Below, one piece after another: positions 1 to 11,150 of a stretch of DNA of 64,000 nucleotides; the first letter of the stretch is position 1; each line of letters opens with the position of its first letter. Source of the DNA: Thuidium tamariscinum (Eukaryota > Streptophyta > Bryopsida > Hypnales > Thuidiaceae); NCBI GenBank assembly GCA_947034885.2, contig OX344753.2:5456001-5520000 (forward strand), in the 5' to 3' direction. The notes under the pieces are model-generated. The model searched no databases and was not told where the DNA came from. It saw only the letters and a list, made by a program, of their open reading frames with translations. The position numbers and the translations under genes were made by a program.

Positions 1-1550
1 TTCTATAAATACGAATTGAATCTTTGTATTAAGGAAATTGATTTGTTTTTTATTCTTGTTTTATAACAAAGTACTCTTTCATGTTGGATCATGGAAAGAA
101 GTAGCCTACGTCGGTTTTATTTTTGAATGAAAGAAAGGTACTTCGATCATTAAATCCCATACAAGAAGACCGCATTTTTTTATTCTAATAATTTATATGA
201 TAAATATCGAAAAATGAACAATGAGAGAAGTTGAAGGTTCAAATTTTTTTTTACATACATACTTTTATGGAATAATATAGACAAAATATGTCTCATGAAT
301 TTTGTTTTTCCATAATTCATTGTTCATTGACATATTAGAGGAAAATTTATTTTCCTAATTTTATGTTCTTCGAAAACCATAGGCAAATGTATTTGTAAAC
401 CTAGGATTGTACAAATATAGATTCATTTTTCAAAAAATCACGTATTATTTGAATTCTCTACAAAGTCTAGAATCCATGTTATAATTAGAAACCATATAAT
501 TTGAAACCAAATCAACACACTTCGGACATCCATTAGGTATAATAAATGAATTTTTGAAGGAAATTTCTAAACCAATAAAAGGGTTGAATTGAAGTTCAAT
601 TAAATGTCCAAAAATTAATTTGACATTTGGATCTTTATTTCAAAATTTATGGATAAAAAGGAGAAATAATGTTGAAGTTTTTGGTAATTTTTTGGCCTTT
701 GAAGCCTTCTATGATTTTTGCACATTACTTTTGATTAGAAGCTTGAAATCTCAATTCTCAAACGGATCTTTGGAAAAAATAAGTGAACTTTGTCACACAA
801 TTTTGTTTAGAAAGTTCTCTTTTTATCAATGTTAATTTACTATGCCAAAAAGATTATCAAAGTTTGCTAAAAAATATCATAACTTTTTTATTATTACCAC
901 AATTGGAAATTGGAAATGTACCTAATCTATTTTTCTTAAAACTCCACTTTCATTCCACCATAAAAACATGAAGTATTTCTTCTAGCAAATGAATGTAATT
1001 AGTATTTTGTATTCTCCATTTATAGGCATTGCATCTCGGAAAACTTTATTTCGAACTTTCGATGGCCATATCTTTCAATCTGTCCGGTCAAACTTCCTAA
1101 ACATTTCACCACATGATCTTAGGCAAGTAAAGTACAAGATCCTACGGTTGGATATTATGAAAAAAAAAGTCTTCTTTTGGATGAATGCAACACAAATGGC
1201 ACCACAAAGTAATTTTTGGAAAAATTTGACATTCTTCCTTTAGAAGTTAATCATTATTGGTTCTTTTTTATAGATAAACATTTGTCATTACAATGTCCTA
1301 ACTCCTAAACAATAGAAAATAGTTGATTTTATATTGATTTGGGTAGGATTTTCAATTGGTGGAACAATTATTCAAGTGGTTATGTCCTAAACTATCATAA
1401 TACTATTTCAAATCTTCAATAAAATATCCTCACGACTTGCACATTTTTTCCGAAAATTGCTTTTTACATTAATTACCAAAAAATTACATCCTAAAATAAG
1501 ACACACTTGTCCAAAACGCAAAATCAAAGCACAACCCTATAATACTTCAC
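1..1550. other. AT-rich intergenic DNA, no gene seen
   Basis: About 1.5 kb of AT-rich sequence with only short open frames on both strands and no recognisable domain, RNA gene or clear repeat boundary. It lies 3' of the broken coiled-coil gene on the minus strand, so its right edge may hold that gene's 3' UTR. Confidence 0.5.
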
Positions 1551-1551
1551 T

Positions 1552-3045
1552 TCAACGTGTGGTATTACAAAAATCTTCTTCTTTGGGTTCTGGACCTATC
1601 TCTTCAAGGTCTTTACAAGTAACACCTCGAGCTGTAGTACGCACTTTCCACTTCATCCAAGCGCGCTCAAATTGAATTTGTGAATCCAATTGTCCCACCT
1701 CTTTCACTGATTCCACAAATTTCTTCTCATGTAGCTTAACAAGCTTCCGCAATACTGATACTTCTTCTTCTGTGGTACCGTATTGAGGAGCCATAGCGAG
1801 AAAATCTAGCTCTGAGGCACATTGTAGAGCAGCAACGTAGTTGGTCTTTTCTTCCTCATCTATTTGCCGATTGAGGACTCTTACGTCATTGTGCACCCGC
1901 CAACGTTCAAGTTCAAGAATTCTCAATTTTTGTTGAAGTATGGCATACACGTCCATTGGGTGTCCACGCTTCTCTTGTTTCTTCTCGTAATAAAGATCTC
2001 TACTTTTTTTCATAGAAGCTAGGCGCTCGTCATTTTCAGAGATGGCCCTATGTATGGCCTTCATCTCTTCCTTCAACATAGGGATGGTGTGTGCAGTTGT
2101 GCCAGCACTAAGTTCCAATGCTCTTATTTGGCGCAATTCTAACACGTGTCTTTTCACCAAATCCAAGGCCTCAATTGCTGAATCTAATTGAGCCTGGATA
2201 ATGTCCACACTCTCTTCTCCATCACCTAGTCTCCCATCTTGGAGGCCTTCAACAATTTTTTGGCCTACTTCCATATGCTCATGACCCTCCCTGACTTGTT
2301 TTGGGATGTTTGATGGAGTCCCTCGGTCCTCCACCTTTCTTTTGCCTTTCTTGGCAAGTTCCAACTCCAAGGCCTTTTTTTGGTCGCCCATGCCAACATC
2401 CTCATCGTCGCTCTGGAAATTATACCCATCGTATTCATGGGTGTGTTCATCCAAGCTAGAATTAGGCGACCATACTACCTCTTCATCCAAAACAGCTAAC
2501 TTCCCAGGCTTCACTCGTGCCAATGACTTCTTCACATCAATTGTTTCACCTTCTACCACAATAGATACTTCTTCCACATGGTCTCCAACTAGAAGCTCCT
2601 TCAATGTTGACCAGTCCACTTTTTTCTTCAATATGTTTTCAGCATACACCATTTGGACCAGGAAGAAACAGAAATTGTCGTTTCTATACGGCTTCGTCTC
2701 CCCATACAACCTCATCTATACTTCCAAGCATCTGAGTGTGAAGTCTTCATCTTTGCAATATGCAAGATTGGCCTTGTTTTGCCCCAAATGAATCTTGTGG
2801 CGTCAATGTGGAAACAACTTGATGTGGCACCAATCAACATATTTGTTGACTGTTTTGTAAGTCCAAGGCTCAGGTTCAGTCCTCCAACCCAAAAAAGCCT
2901 TGATTTTTGGATGTTGAAGGAGAGGCACTCGCTTCTTGTAACATTTCCCCTTCCTTTTACGGTCCTTGTCTCGAGCTGCCTTCTTCTGTGGTGAAGTCAA
3001 TGGTTTGCTTGTACTAGGCTGGGCTGCTCCAGTCTCATCCTCCAT
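1552..3045 (-). pseudogene. Coiled-coil protein, copy 1, two internal stops
   Basis: One reading frame runs from the ATG at 3045 to the stop at 1552, about 497 codons, broken by TGA at 2803-2805 and TAG at 2716-2718. Read through the stops, it aligns along its N-terminal third with the intact gene at 13622-15019. Shared landmarks are a lysine/arginine-rich start, WCHI.KLFP, RHKIHL, and MVYAE followed by KKVDWST or RRVDWST. The middle is acidic and the C-terminal half is charged, heptad-like helix. I do not recognise the family. It has no introns and is preceded by a conserved promoter block and GC array (3296-3580), as is the intact copy. Both stops are what C-to-T change of CGA and CAG codons would give. 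Inference: a member of a dispersed, element-associated gene family, now dead. Confidence 0.72.
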
Positions 3046-3295
3046 AACTATTGCTACCTGAGTACTATGCTACTCTATGGTTAACTTAACTAATTGTTCT
3101 ACGACTAAAATGTTCTTTTCTAAAAACCTAAATCCCTAGAACAAGCAAACTACACATTTACAAACCTATATGCATTTACAAAATGTTTTTTTTTTTTTAA
3201 AAAGGACACATTCACATACATAACAGTATGCCAAGCATGTGCAGAGCTCGAGCGCGAAAATGGCAATCAAATCCCAGCGTGAAGTATGGAATCCC

Positions 3296-3430
3296 TTGCT
3301 CACGGGTACGCAATCAGCCACATCTAAGTGGGTGAAGGTCAATGCGCAAAGCAAGGGATGCGGACCTCGGGTCGGGGCAACTGCTTAAGTACCCGCAGTC
3401 GCCTAGGGCGCGTGCGCAAGGGCGACTGCG
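3296..3430 (-). promoter_or_regulatory. Conserved promoter block, copy 1
   Basis: On the minus strand this block reads, in order, GC-array units, a TATA-like GGGTACTTAAGC, then about 80 bp on a TTCACCC element and GTGGCTGATTGCG, and then the leader of the coiled-coil pseudogene. The same order and spacing recur at 9312-9440 (kinase gene) and 13385-13535 (intact coiled-coil gene). Conservation between otherwise unrelated genes is the evidence for regulatory function. The exact TATA and start-site roles are inferred. Confidence 0.55.
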
Positions 3431-3580
3431 CATTCAAGGCGACCGCGGGTCTAGGAAGGTGCGCGTTCGTGGGGTGCGACCGCGGCTGGGCGACCGCGGG
3501 TGCGCGACCACGAGTGCGCGTTTGCGGGATGGGCGACCGCGGCTGGGCGACCGCGCCTTCGGGTTTGGGGCTTCTAGTTC
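3340..3580. repeat. GC-rich degenerate short-unit array (array 1)
   Basis: About 240 bp of imperfect repeats around GGGCGACCGCGGGT, spaced irregularly (roughly 14-25 bp) in otherwise AT-rich DNA. Read on the strand of the adjacent minus-strand gene, the unit is ACCCGCGGTCGCCC. Open frames through it encode RPRLGD-like repeats, but these are by-products of the unit and not genes. Confidence 0.8.
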
Positions 3581-3589
3581 TTTTGTTGT

Positions 3590-6180
3590 TTTAACCCCTT
3601 CATTATCAAATATTATAGTCTTTCACTCTATAAGTGATATATTTTTTTTCCTATGCAACCTTTGATGATAATGTTTGTCATTTTTAATCAAGAGTGAAAT
3701 AATAAAAACTTATGAAAATGTTTTCATTCCATTTTAATGAAAGCAAATTCGAAGGAGCTCAAAATAGGCCCTGGCCATTTACTGGTTAATGATTAGTTCA
3801 GTGACTTCTATGAAGTTAGCATCCCCTAAAGTCGTGAAGTCCCAAATTTGTAAGAATTTTGTATGGTTGAAATCAAAAAATCCTTTGTGTTGTAACTTTC
3901 TATAATCTTTGAAGATAATAGTTCACCAAAAAAAAGATATCTATTTTCAATAATTTATTTCTGAGGAACCTCTCATGTATCTAGAAATGGTTTCGCAAGT
4001 AGTTAAAAAATAGTAGTCTTCTTCTATATTTACGAAAAAAACAAATTTGATATTATATTAAAAGGTTTTAAAACTATTTAAATTATATATGATAAGGGAA
4101 ATAAATTGTAAATAGGCAAAGGTAGAAAATTATTGTACATGCCAAAATGGCAAGAAAGTGTTGATGGAATAACATAATTGACCATCCCTATGGTTTAAAT
4201 GATTTCTAAACAACATAGTTCAGTACTATCTATCATTTTCTTCCTTGTTTGAAAATATTGCAAACAAAACAAAATAAAGGAATTCAATCTATAATTGTAT
4301 ATAAGTTAAAGAAGTTAAATATGCCATGAATAAATGAATTCACATCCATTCTTCCAAAATGTAATAAACAAATTTTTGTAAAGCATGATGACAAACTCCA
4401 TTTCCTCATCCAAATATCCAATATGTCAGTAAGCCAATCTAAAATCATTAAAGAAAATAAAAAAATATAGTGCCTTTCAATATTTTCTTGGTTTCTCCCA
4501 TTACAAATTTATAACTTCATTTTGACATTCAAACTTAACCAATTAGCTATTCATAAAAGGTAACAAAACCGAATATTTGGAATTAAATTTTGTTTCCATT
4601 CAAAATTTCTAAATTGAAATCTTGTACTTTATTCAAGATCTATAGCAAAACTATCAAACATGGAATGGCACAAGAAACTTCTCCACACGTAAAGCCATTA
4701 ATTCCTTAATGACAAGGCGCCAAGGCCTATTTTGAGCTTCTTGGAATTTGTTGTAAATTGAAAAAATTGTCTAAATTTTGACAAGTTTGACAACTTTCTT
4801 TTAATTAAAATTGTTCAAATTCTAATTCAAGTATTCAACATGTTAGATCTTTCAAAGAATTTTATGTTGTAGACCATTTATCGTAAGTTCAAGAAAGATT
4901 GACCGGTTTTGGTACACTTTAGCCATAGTACTCTTGATTTTCTGGGAGTACTTTCAAAATACAAAAACAATTTTTAAAAAATATAAAAAATATAGTGAAT
5001 GTATATTTCTTCAAGAAGAAGATATCCGATGAAGGAAAAGTGTAGAAAAGGTTTCTAAGTAGGTGAAGTGGTGAACTAGAAAAATACAAATGGCTCATGG
5101 AAATAGGCACTTTTATTTTTCAATTTGTAAAAAATAGGGAAATTGGCCAAATTGGATCTTAACATTTTTATAAAAACTATATATGTGTAAATTTTCAATT
5201 TTTATAAATCTTTTATTATCATTCTATAATTAGAAACATCTTCCCAAAAAATTGGAATCATTCTAATTATTTGGTATTTTCTATCATACATTCACACTAT
5301 AATTCTAGAACTCTAGGTTTAGGGTAATACTTTTCAGATTTATAATAAATAAAATTTGAAAATAAAATTAAAGTTTTCTTTGTATATTAAGAATGAAGAC
5401 TTAAATTAGTTTTGCCCTATCGGGAATTTGTCATTGAAAATTTCGAGTGGGTACATTATGTCCCCCTTTGCCCTTCAAGGATTAAGTATTGAATATTAGT
5501 TTCTTTTAAGCTTTCTTCATAAATTCATGATGATCGGAAATTTTTACTAGAAAATTCAAATTCTGAATACATGCACTAGTCAATCATGTCAATTCATCTC
5601 TAATTCATCTCTAATCTAAAAAATCACCTAAAAATCTTCGCACGTAAGGATTGAGGAGCAAAGAAATGGAGGATACAATTATCAAGGACTTTTTAGTTTC
5701 ACTATACGGATAAAGGCTCATCATATTTTATTTAATTACTACCAACTTGAACTCTTGAAGTGAATGAAGTCTCAAATGTTTGGGTCCTTTGTTGCTTGAA
5801 GTCCCATATCTCTTAAGTCTATTTTAAATCTTTAAGGATGTAAATTACTAGAGGAAAAAAATCCCTTATACTATAGAGTACTATGGACAATAAAAACCTA
5901 TAACATTTTGGGAATTGTAATTTTACTCAATATTGTCTATTATTGGGAAAAAAAATTGCACACTAAAGGGCCAACAAACATGTCAATGTCATTGACTTCA
6001 AGCAATCAAGTGACTATTTAATAATATGACAAAATAATGAAAATCCTTTAACACAATTTAACAAGTAATTTGAACACGTTCACTTTCAACGACACTAGTA
6101 TGAGAGCTTGCAACAAAGAGCTTGTGAGCTAAGAGCCATGACTCCATGAGGCATGAGCATGAAATTTGTGAGCATATTAA
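3590..6180. other. AT-rich intergenic DNA with weak repeat remnants
   Basis: No gene is seen in this 2.6-kb stretch. About 30 bp near 3750 (AGCTCAAAATAGGCC) reappear inverted near 4710-4735, which could be the ends of a decayed element of about 1 kb. Sequence near 3600-3640 resembles 25250-25300. Sequence near 5440-5490 resembles 18345-18400. Confidence 0.4.
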
Positions 6181-7272
6181 GGGTGAATGCACGAAACACT
6201 TGTACTATTTGTTGTGTTTTTTTGGGTTGACCGCTTTAAGATGGCTCTAACTTTTGAATAAAAAACTAAGTGCCCAAAATTAAAAAAAGCTTCCTAGATA
6301 TCTTGACTCAAATTATTATTCTTATTTTTTACAAATTTAAAAAAATCATTTGATATTTAAAATTCAATTTTGTTAATTTGTCACACTTTGACATTGTGGG
6401 GTTTTTAGTACTATTTAGAACCCAAAAAACCGAATTTTGAGTTGAATATTTGAGTGGATATTCTATTAGTAGACTTGTAGCTTATCTCCAAAGGAATTTT
6501 AAAAATAGTCATTTTTTGGATGTGTAGAAGTCCACAAAGAGACCTTTTTTCTACTTGCTTTTTGAAACATATTAAACATTTTTTTGGTGATTTTCTTGGT
6601 CAAGCCTTATCACGAAAAAGTCTTCTCAAATGGACAATTTTTAGATTTCATTAAATTGGTTTTTTCTATTTTTTACAAATTAAAATGTTGAAGTTGTATT
6701 TTTCTTCACTAGGATTTTGGACATAGAACACATAGAATTCCGGTGAAGAAAATACATACTTCAATGTTTTAATTAATAAAAAATAAAAAACATTTTTTAA
6801 AATAAAAATAAAAATTGGCCATTTGAGAAGATTTTTTGGTGGTAAGGCTTGACCAAGAAAATCACCAAAAAAATGTTTTACACGTTTCAAAAAGCAAGCA
6901 GAAAAAAGGTCTCTTTGTAGACTTCTACACCACATGAAAATGACTATTTTTAAAATCCCTTTTGAGGTAAGCTATAATTCTACTAAGAAAACATTCTCTC
7001 AAAATTTCAGCTCAAAATTCATTTTTTTGGGTTCTAAATAGTACTACAAACCCCTAAATTGGAATATGTGACAAAAAATCGGGGGCTATTTAAAAATACT
7101 AAAATATTTTTTTTAAATCTTCAAAAATTCTAAATGATGTATAATAGTTATGAGTACCCATTTTTAAAAATTTGAATCATTTGGAGCTAAAAAAACAAAA
7201 GTTATGGCTAAAAAACTAGTCACCACAAAACATGATGCAACACAGCAGTACAAGTGTTTCATGCAATCACCC
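6181..7272. mobile_element. Foldback (long inverted repeat) element, about 1.09 kb
   Basis: The left end GGGTGAATGCACGAAACACT and the reverse complement of the right end (GGGTGATTGCATGAAACACT, ending at 7272) match closely. The inverted similarity continues inwards for about 450 bp per arm: for example, the 6545-6600 text reappears inverted at 6850-6930, and 6410-6430 at 7030-7050. The centre is about 190 bp. No coding capacity is seen. Flanks are ..ATTAA and ATAAA.., so a target duplication cannot be defined with confidence. A non-autonomous DNA element is the best fit; the superfamily is not assigned. Confidence 0.75.
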
Positions 7273-7567
7273 ATAAAGCCTGCGTAATATATTATTTCCC
7301 CATACTCCCCAAAAAGGTGATCTTATGGACTTGATACAAACATGTCATATGACATTTCAACTCATAGTGAAGACAAATTTGACTCCAAGATATTAGATAT
7401 TTTAACTTTTAAAATACAATGCATGGAAGGCAATGGTATGTACACTTTGTTTTGCCAAAGAAAAATTTATATATTCGTGTATAGTAATACAAAATGATAG
7501 GCTCACATTGTTGCCAACAATTTCTTCTAATGGCTCAACAATTTGCCTTCAACTAATGCATTCATCA

Positions 7568-9223
7568 CTACAGGGGGGAATCGCGCAATACAAATGTTGG
7601 AGGCTTCATATACCATGGAGGCCCTAGGACCAAATTCACCACCTCGGTACATGTTGGTCTCTCCTTCAGATCTTCATTTTTGAGTTGGCCCACCTTCATA
7701 GCAAAATACCTACATGCATCCATCGTTGTGAATGTCTCTTTGTCAAAAGGATACATATCCCCAATCTTCATAGCTTCCACCAGCTTTCCAATAGAATACG
7801 AGTCTGACTGCTTTGTATATTTATGCCTCGATTGCATAATTGGTATGCTTGTATCCGAATTAGGTGGTCCAAATGTATAAAACAACTCTGGAGCCACCCA
7901 CCATCGTCCCTCTTGTTGCTTCCGTGTCTCTTCCTTGGTAGGATATCCATAATGCGATGGGGCTTTTTCGTTTACACGGCTTGTAATTCCGAAATCACAA
8001 ATCCCAATGTTGATTATTTCATTTGAATAATCAGGATAGTGCAACAATACATTTCTCGGAGATAAATCGTTGTGTAGCACTGATGATTGGTGCATGAGGT
8101 GAGTCACGTACACCAAGGTCCATGCCAACTTTGCTTTATGCCTTCGAAAAAGGCTAACTTCCTTTTGTTTCTCTTCGGGAAGTTGTCTGATTCGATGCAC
8201 TTCGTGCCATTCAGTAGTTCGTGACACCAGCTTATCCACATTTAGTAAGTCACCCAAATGACCTCCATTCCACCACAATGTATACGCTTCCATGGTAATT
8301 GAGTTTAAGGCAAAAAACTTAATTAAGCCTGCATGATTTAAGGGGCATGCCAAGGCCTCTACGGACCGTTCCACCCGCTGATCACGCAAGTCCTTCGTTT
8401 TTGGCATTTTCCCCGCAAGAGCAATATTTGGTGGAATGGTATCTAGACCTGTAATTCGAACCTTGCGCACCTTTCCGTGGCCACCTTCACGAGAAAAACC
8501 ACCGAGGGCCTCAACCTTTGCCATGGGTGGAATCCATATGATACTCACTCCACCATCTCTTGCAAATGCAGCCTTCACAGCGTCATTTTTCCACTTGAAA
8601 CCCCTCGATCCAAACTTTGACAATCTCTTGGCCGCAGTATGCCACCACTCCATCTTCGCACGGAATTCCTTTGCCTCTTCATCTTCCACTCGTCCTGTGA
8701 TTGGTGCACGGAACTCTATCGTCAATTTCTTGGTATTAAAAGTTACTGCCTGAATAGTATCAGTCATCCAATCACAAAATCTGGAATTGTACGTTAAGTC
8801 CACGTCTTTGAAGTCCTCTGATTCATAACACTTGCTTAAGATTCGGGCCTCCAAATCCCCCGTCAGCTTCTCCGTGCCTGTTCCAGCATCCCTCAAATAG
8901 TTTGCCTCCAAAAATTGTACACTTTTGCCAGCGTACCATTGAAGGCACACCTCGTATGCATACTTCGTATAACTTGAAGGAGGATATGTTGGATCCTTAT
9001 CATGAGCAGACCTGGACTTCTTTTTCTTCAATCGAGCTTCATTCCCTATTGTTTCGCTTGTAAATATAGGCTCTAGAAAGTGTTGTGGATCATCCAAATC
9101 CCAAAGGGATTTTCGCCTCAAGGTACTGGTACCCTCTGTGGGATTAGGCATTTCTGAGAATATTGGATGAGTATCCAAAACACCTTTGTGCCTCACGTCG
9201 CCATCTTCTATTGGGTTGGACAT
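7568..9223 (-). CDS. Protein kinase-domain protein, 551 aa, intronless
   Basis: The frame is intact from the ATG at 9223 to the stop at 7568. Residues 1-235 are a charged N-terminal region with a lysine-rich patch near 66-70 (KKKKS) and no domain I recognise. The kinase domain covers about 240-530. It has a glycine-rich stretch (GGFSREGGHGKVRKV, 241-255), a candidate ATP-binding lysine at 272, catalytic loop HNDLSPRN (384-391, Asp 386), DFG (410-412), VAPE (443-446), DSYSIG (474-479) and ERP (521-523). All the key residues of an active kinase are present. It probably phosphorylates Ser/Thr; the substrate is unknown. There is no signal peptide or membrane segment. It is single-exon, lies among transposable elements, and its promoter block and GC array match those of the coiled-coil family. 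That argues for a mobile-element-associated gene and against an ordinary host gene. Confidence 0.85.
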   Translation of the reverse strand: MSNPIEDGDVRHKGVLDTHPIFSEMPNPTEGTSTLRRKSLWDLDDPQHFLEPIFTSETIGNEARLKKKKSRSAHDKDPTYPPSSYTKYAYEVCLQWYAGKSVQFLEANYLRDAGTGTEKLTGDLEARILSKCYESEDFKDVDLTYNSRFCDWMTDTIQAVTFNTKKLTIEFRAPITGRVEDEEAKEFRAKMEWWHTAAKRLSKFGSRGFKWKNDAVKAAFARDGGVSIIWIPPMAKVEALGGFSREGGHGKVRKVRITGLDTIPPNIALAGKMPKTKDLRDQRVERSVEALACPLNHAGLIKFFALNSITMEAYTLWWNGGHLGDLLNVDKLVSRTTEWHEVHRIRQLPEEKQKEVSLFRRHKAKLAWTLVYVTHLMHQSSVLHNDLSPRNVLLHYPDYSNEIINIGICDFGITSRVNEKAPSHYGYPTKEETRKQQEGRWWVAPELFYTFGPPNSDTSIPIMQSRHKYTKQSDSYSIGKLVEAMKIGDMYPFDKETFTTMDACRYFAMKVGQLKNEDLKERPTCTEVVNLVLGPPWYMKPPTFVLRDSPL

Positions 9224-9440
9224 TGCGTGTAATCGAAAGCTTCACCATAGCTTTGAGGAATTTTATAGATCAAAATGACAAAAAAATCCCCCCAAAATCG
9301 AATAAAGGACCCCGGCCCACGGGCATGCATTCAGCCACTCCAAGGCGGGTGAAAGACAATGCGCAAGGCCAAGGCAAGATGGCGAATGCGGTCCCGGAGA
9401 CTGCTTAAGTACCCGAAGTCGCCCCAGGCGCGTGCGGGTC
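9224..9440 (-). promoter_or_regulatory. Conserved promoter block of the kinase gene
   Basis: On the minus strand: array units, GGGTACTTAAGCAGT at about 9396-9410, then TTCACCCGCC and GTGGCTGAATGCATG near 9325-9355. This is nearly the same as the block before copy 1 of the coiled-coil gene (3296-3430). A separate TATAAAA on the minus strand lies at 9262-9268, about 40 bp before the ATG, and could drive a shorter transcript. Confidence 0.55.
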
Positions 9441-9540
9441 CAGACGCGACCGCGGGTGAGGCGACCTCGGGTGGACAGGGCGACCTCGGGTGCGTAGGGC
9501 GACCGCGACTGGGGGGCGACCGCGGTTGAGGAGCTCCCAT
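9405..9540. repeat. GC-rich degenerate short-unit array (array 2)
   Basis: Repeats of GGCGACCGCGGGT and GGCGACCTCGGGTG occur in the same orientation relative to the gene (minus strand) as array 1. The array ends next to a small plus-strand open frame that begins inside it. Confidence 0.78.
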
Positions 9541-9879
9541 ACTCTGAAGAAAGAGCTTCCTCCACGGAAGGGCGGGAAGGAGGTGTTTATATCGCAAGGC
9601 AGTATCAAGGGAGTTGAGAATGAGAATGTGGTGGAAGTTTTGCTCGGGAAGGCAATTGTGCTGTGCACTGCCAAGTGTCGAGATAATCCCGTGTCGTCGG
9701 AGCTGCAAGTGAAAAGTGCTCATCATGTTTTCAATCGAGTTTATGATGTCTACGACAAAAAACTTCTGAAGATGGATAAAATCGAGAAATGTCTCGTTGA
9801 AACTCGAACTTCAACCCTGCTGATAGAGCATTGCGGGACACTGGATGAAACCTATTTAGTAAATAGAATATTCTCTTAA
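9490..9879 (+). CDS. Small ORF of unknown function starting inside array 2
   Basis: The open frame of 129 codons starts in the GC array, so its first ~25 residues are array by-product. From about residue 30 the composition turns ordinary, with ISQGSIKGVENENVVEV, then LLGKAIVLCTAKC and DKKLLKMDKIEKCLVE. It ends in TAA at 9877-9879 near a second small array. I do not recognise it and see no motif. It could be a captured gene fragment transcribed divergently from the kinase gene, or a chance frame. Confidence 0.25.
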   Translation: MRRATATGGRPRLRSSHTLKKELPPRKGGKEVFISQGSIKGVENENVVEVLLGKAIVLCTAKCRDNPVSSELQVKSAHHVFNRVYDVYDKKLLKMDKIEKCLVETRTSTLLIEHCGTLDETYLVNRIFS

Positions 9880-9929
9880 GGGGTGACCGAGCCTGGAATG
9901 GTAGTGTGTTCTGACACAACTTTTGGCAC

Positions 9930-10090
9930 CGACGATCGCCCCTGAGGCGCAGTCGCCCCTTACCCGCGGTCGCCTTACTTTCAGGGTTTGCAAATTTTGT
10001 TAAGCTTCTTCATGCAGAGGGCTTGCCCCTTTGGTTCAAAATAAATAAATAAATTGTGAAGCGTGGTCGCTCTAAAGGCGGTCGCTTTAC
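9930..10090. repeat. Small GC-rich array (array 3)
   Basis: Four to six units, including CGCAGTCGCCCCTTACCC and GCGGTCGCC at 9947-9975 and GTGGTCGC/GCGGTCGC at 10060-10088, read in the ACCCGCGGTCGCC orientation on the plus strand. No array-linked gene follows directly. The left arm of the 10.1-16.8 kb element begins about 60 bp later. Confidence 0.6.
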
Positions 10091-10145
10091 ATGACAACTA
10101 AAAATTTGTCATTAGGGAATAGTTTAATGTATTGTATCCTAATTT

Positions 10146-11150
10146 TTTAGTAAATGGAAAATCTCATTGTACTAAAATTTAACATTTAATAGAACAAAGC
10201 ATTTGAGCCAAATGGAGTGAAGAATTAGAAGAGGTTATACCTTTGCCAAACTAATGCAAATCTTTGAATGCAATTCAATGAACATTCTCCAACTATGAAT
10301 TTTAAACCTCTAAGTGATTTGAATTTTGTTTTATCCATAATTGCTCTTTTGAATACAAGTAGTAGATTTTGAGGAAAAAAATGAATTGAGGCACATATAG
10401 TTGTAGTATCCTATATTATGCTAGTTTGAAAAGTAGTGGAGGAAATTTCAAATTTTTCTACCATGAGAATTGCCTTGCTATTAACATTTGAATTGGTTGA
10501 AATTCTTTTGAGGGCCGTGACATGTAAGAAAATCTGGAAGTTGCCCTTCATACAATATTACAATCACATTTATATAAAACAATTGCCGTAAACGGTGGTG
10601 CTTATTTATACCAATGTTTAGAGGCAATTGATAATATACTTGAGAACTTTTTAACCATTTGGAAGTGTATAACATTTTGGGAAAACATGGCAAGTAGATA
10701 GGAATATTGAATAATTTCAAAGACTAAGTTGTTAGTAGTTCAATTCTAGAATTGAAAATGCTAATTTCAATGGTTCAAATTTGAAAGAATTATCCTACAC
10801 ATTATATTTTAATTATTGTAATAAATTTTGAATATTGAATTAAATGAAGAACTTTACAAACCATTGTACAATTTTTTATTTTTTATTTTTTGAACAAATG
10901 GGAGATCTATTGCATCCAAAATCCCTCTTAAAACTCGTGACGGATGCTACTATATGAGCCTAAGAATGTGAGTCCCTAAGACTAGAAGACGATTCACTTA
11001 TAATATACGTGTTTGGATCATAGAAAAGAGATTTCTAGTACACTTATGTTATACACACTTATATTATAGGGTATATGTTATAAACACGTTGAAATATTCT
11101 ATAGTTGTGGCATACCTATTTATACTCTCTTGATCCATAATTCCATAAGT
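10146..11150 (+). repeat. Left inverted-repeat arm of the 6.6-kb element
   Basis: AT-rich arm whose reverse complement matches 15800-16793 with many substitutions and small indels. No coding potential is seen. Confidence 0.65.

Noticed and set aside
3328-3665. Open frames through the GC arrays (also near 9331-9726, 13164-13481, 18740-19108, 25464-25789)
   Set aside because: They encode only RPR/SP repeats of the array unit, are open in several frames and both strands, and have no independent evidence of coding.
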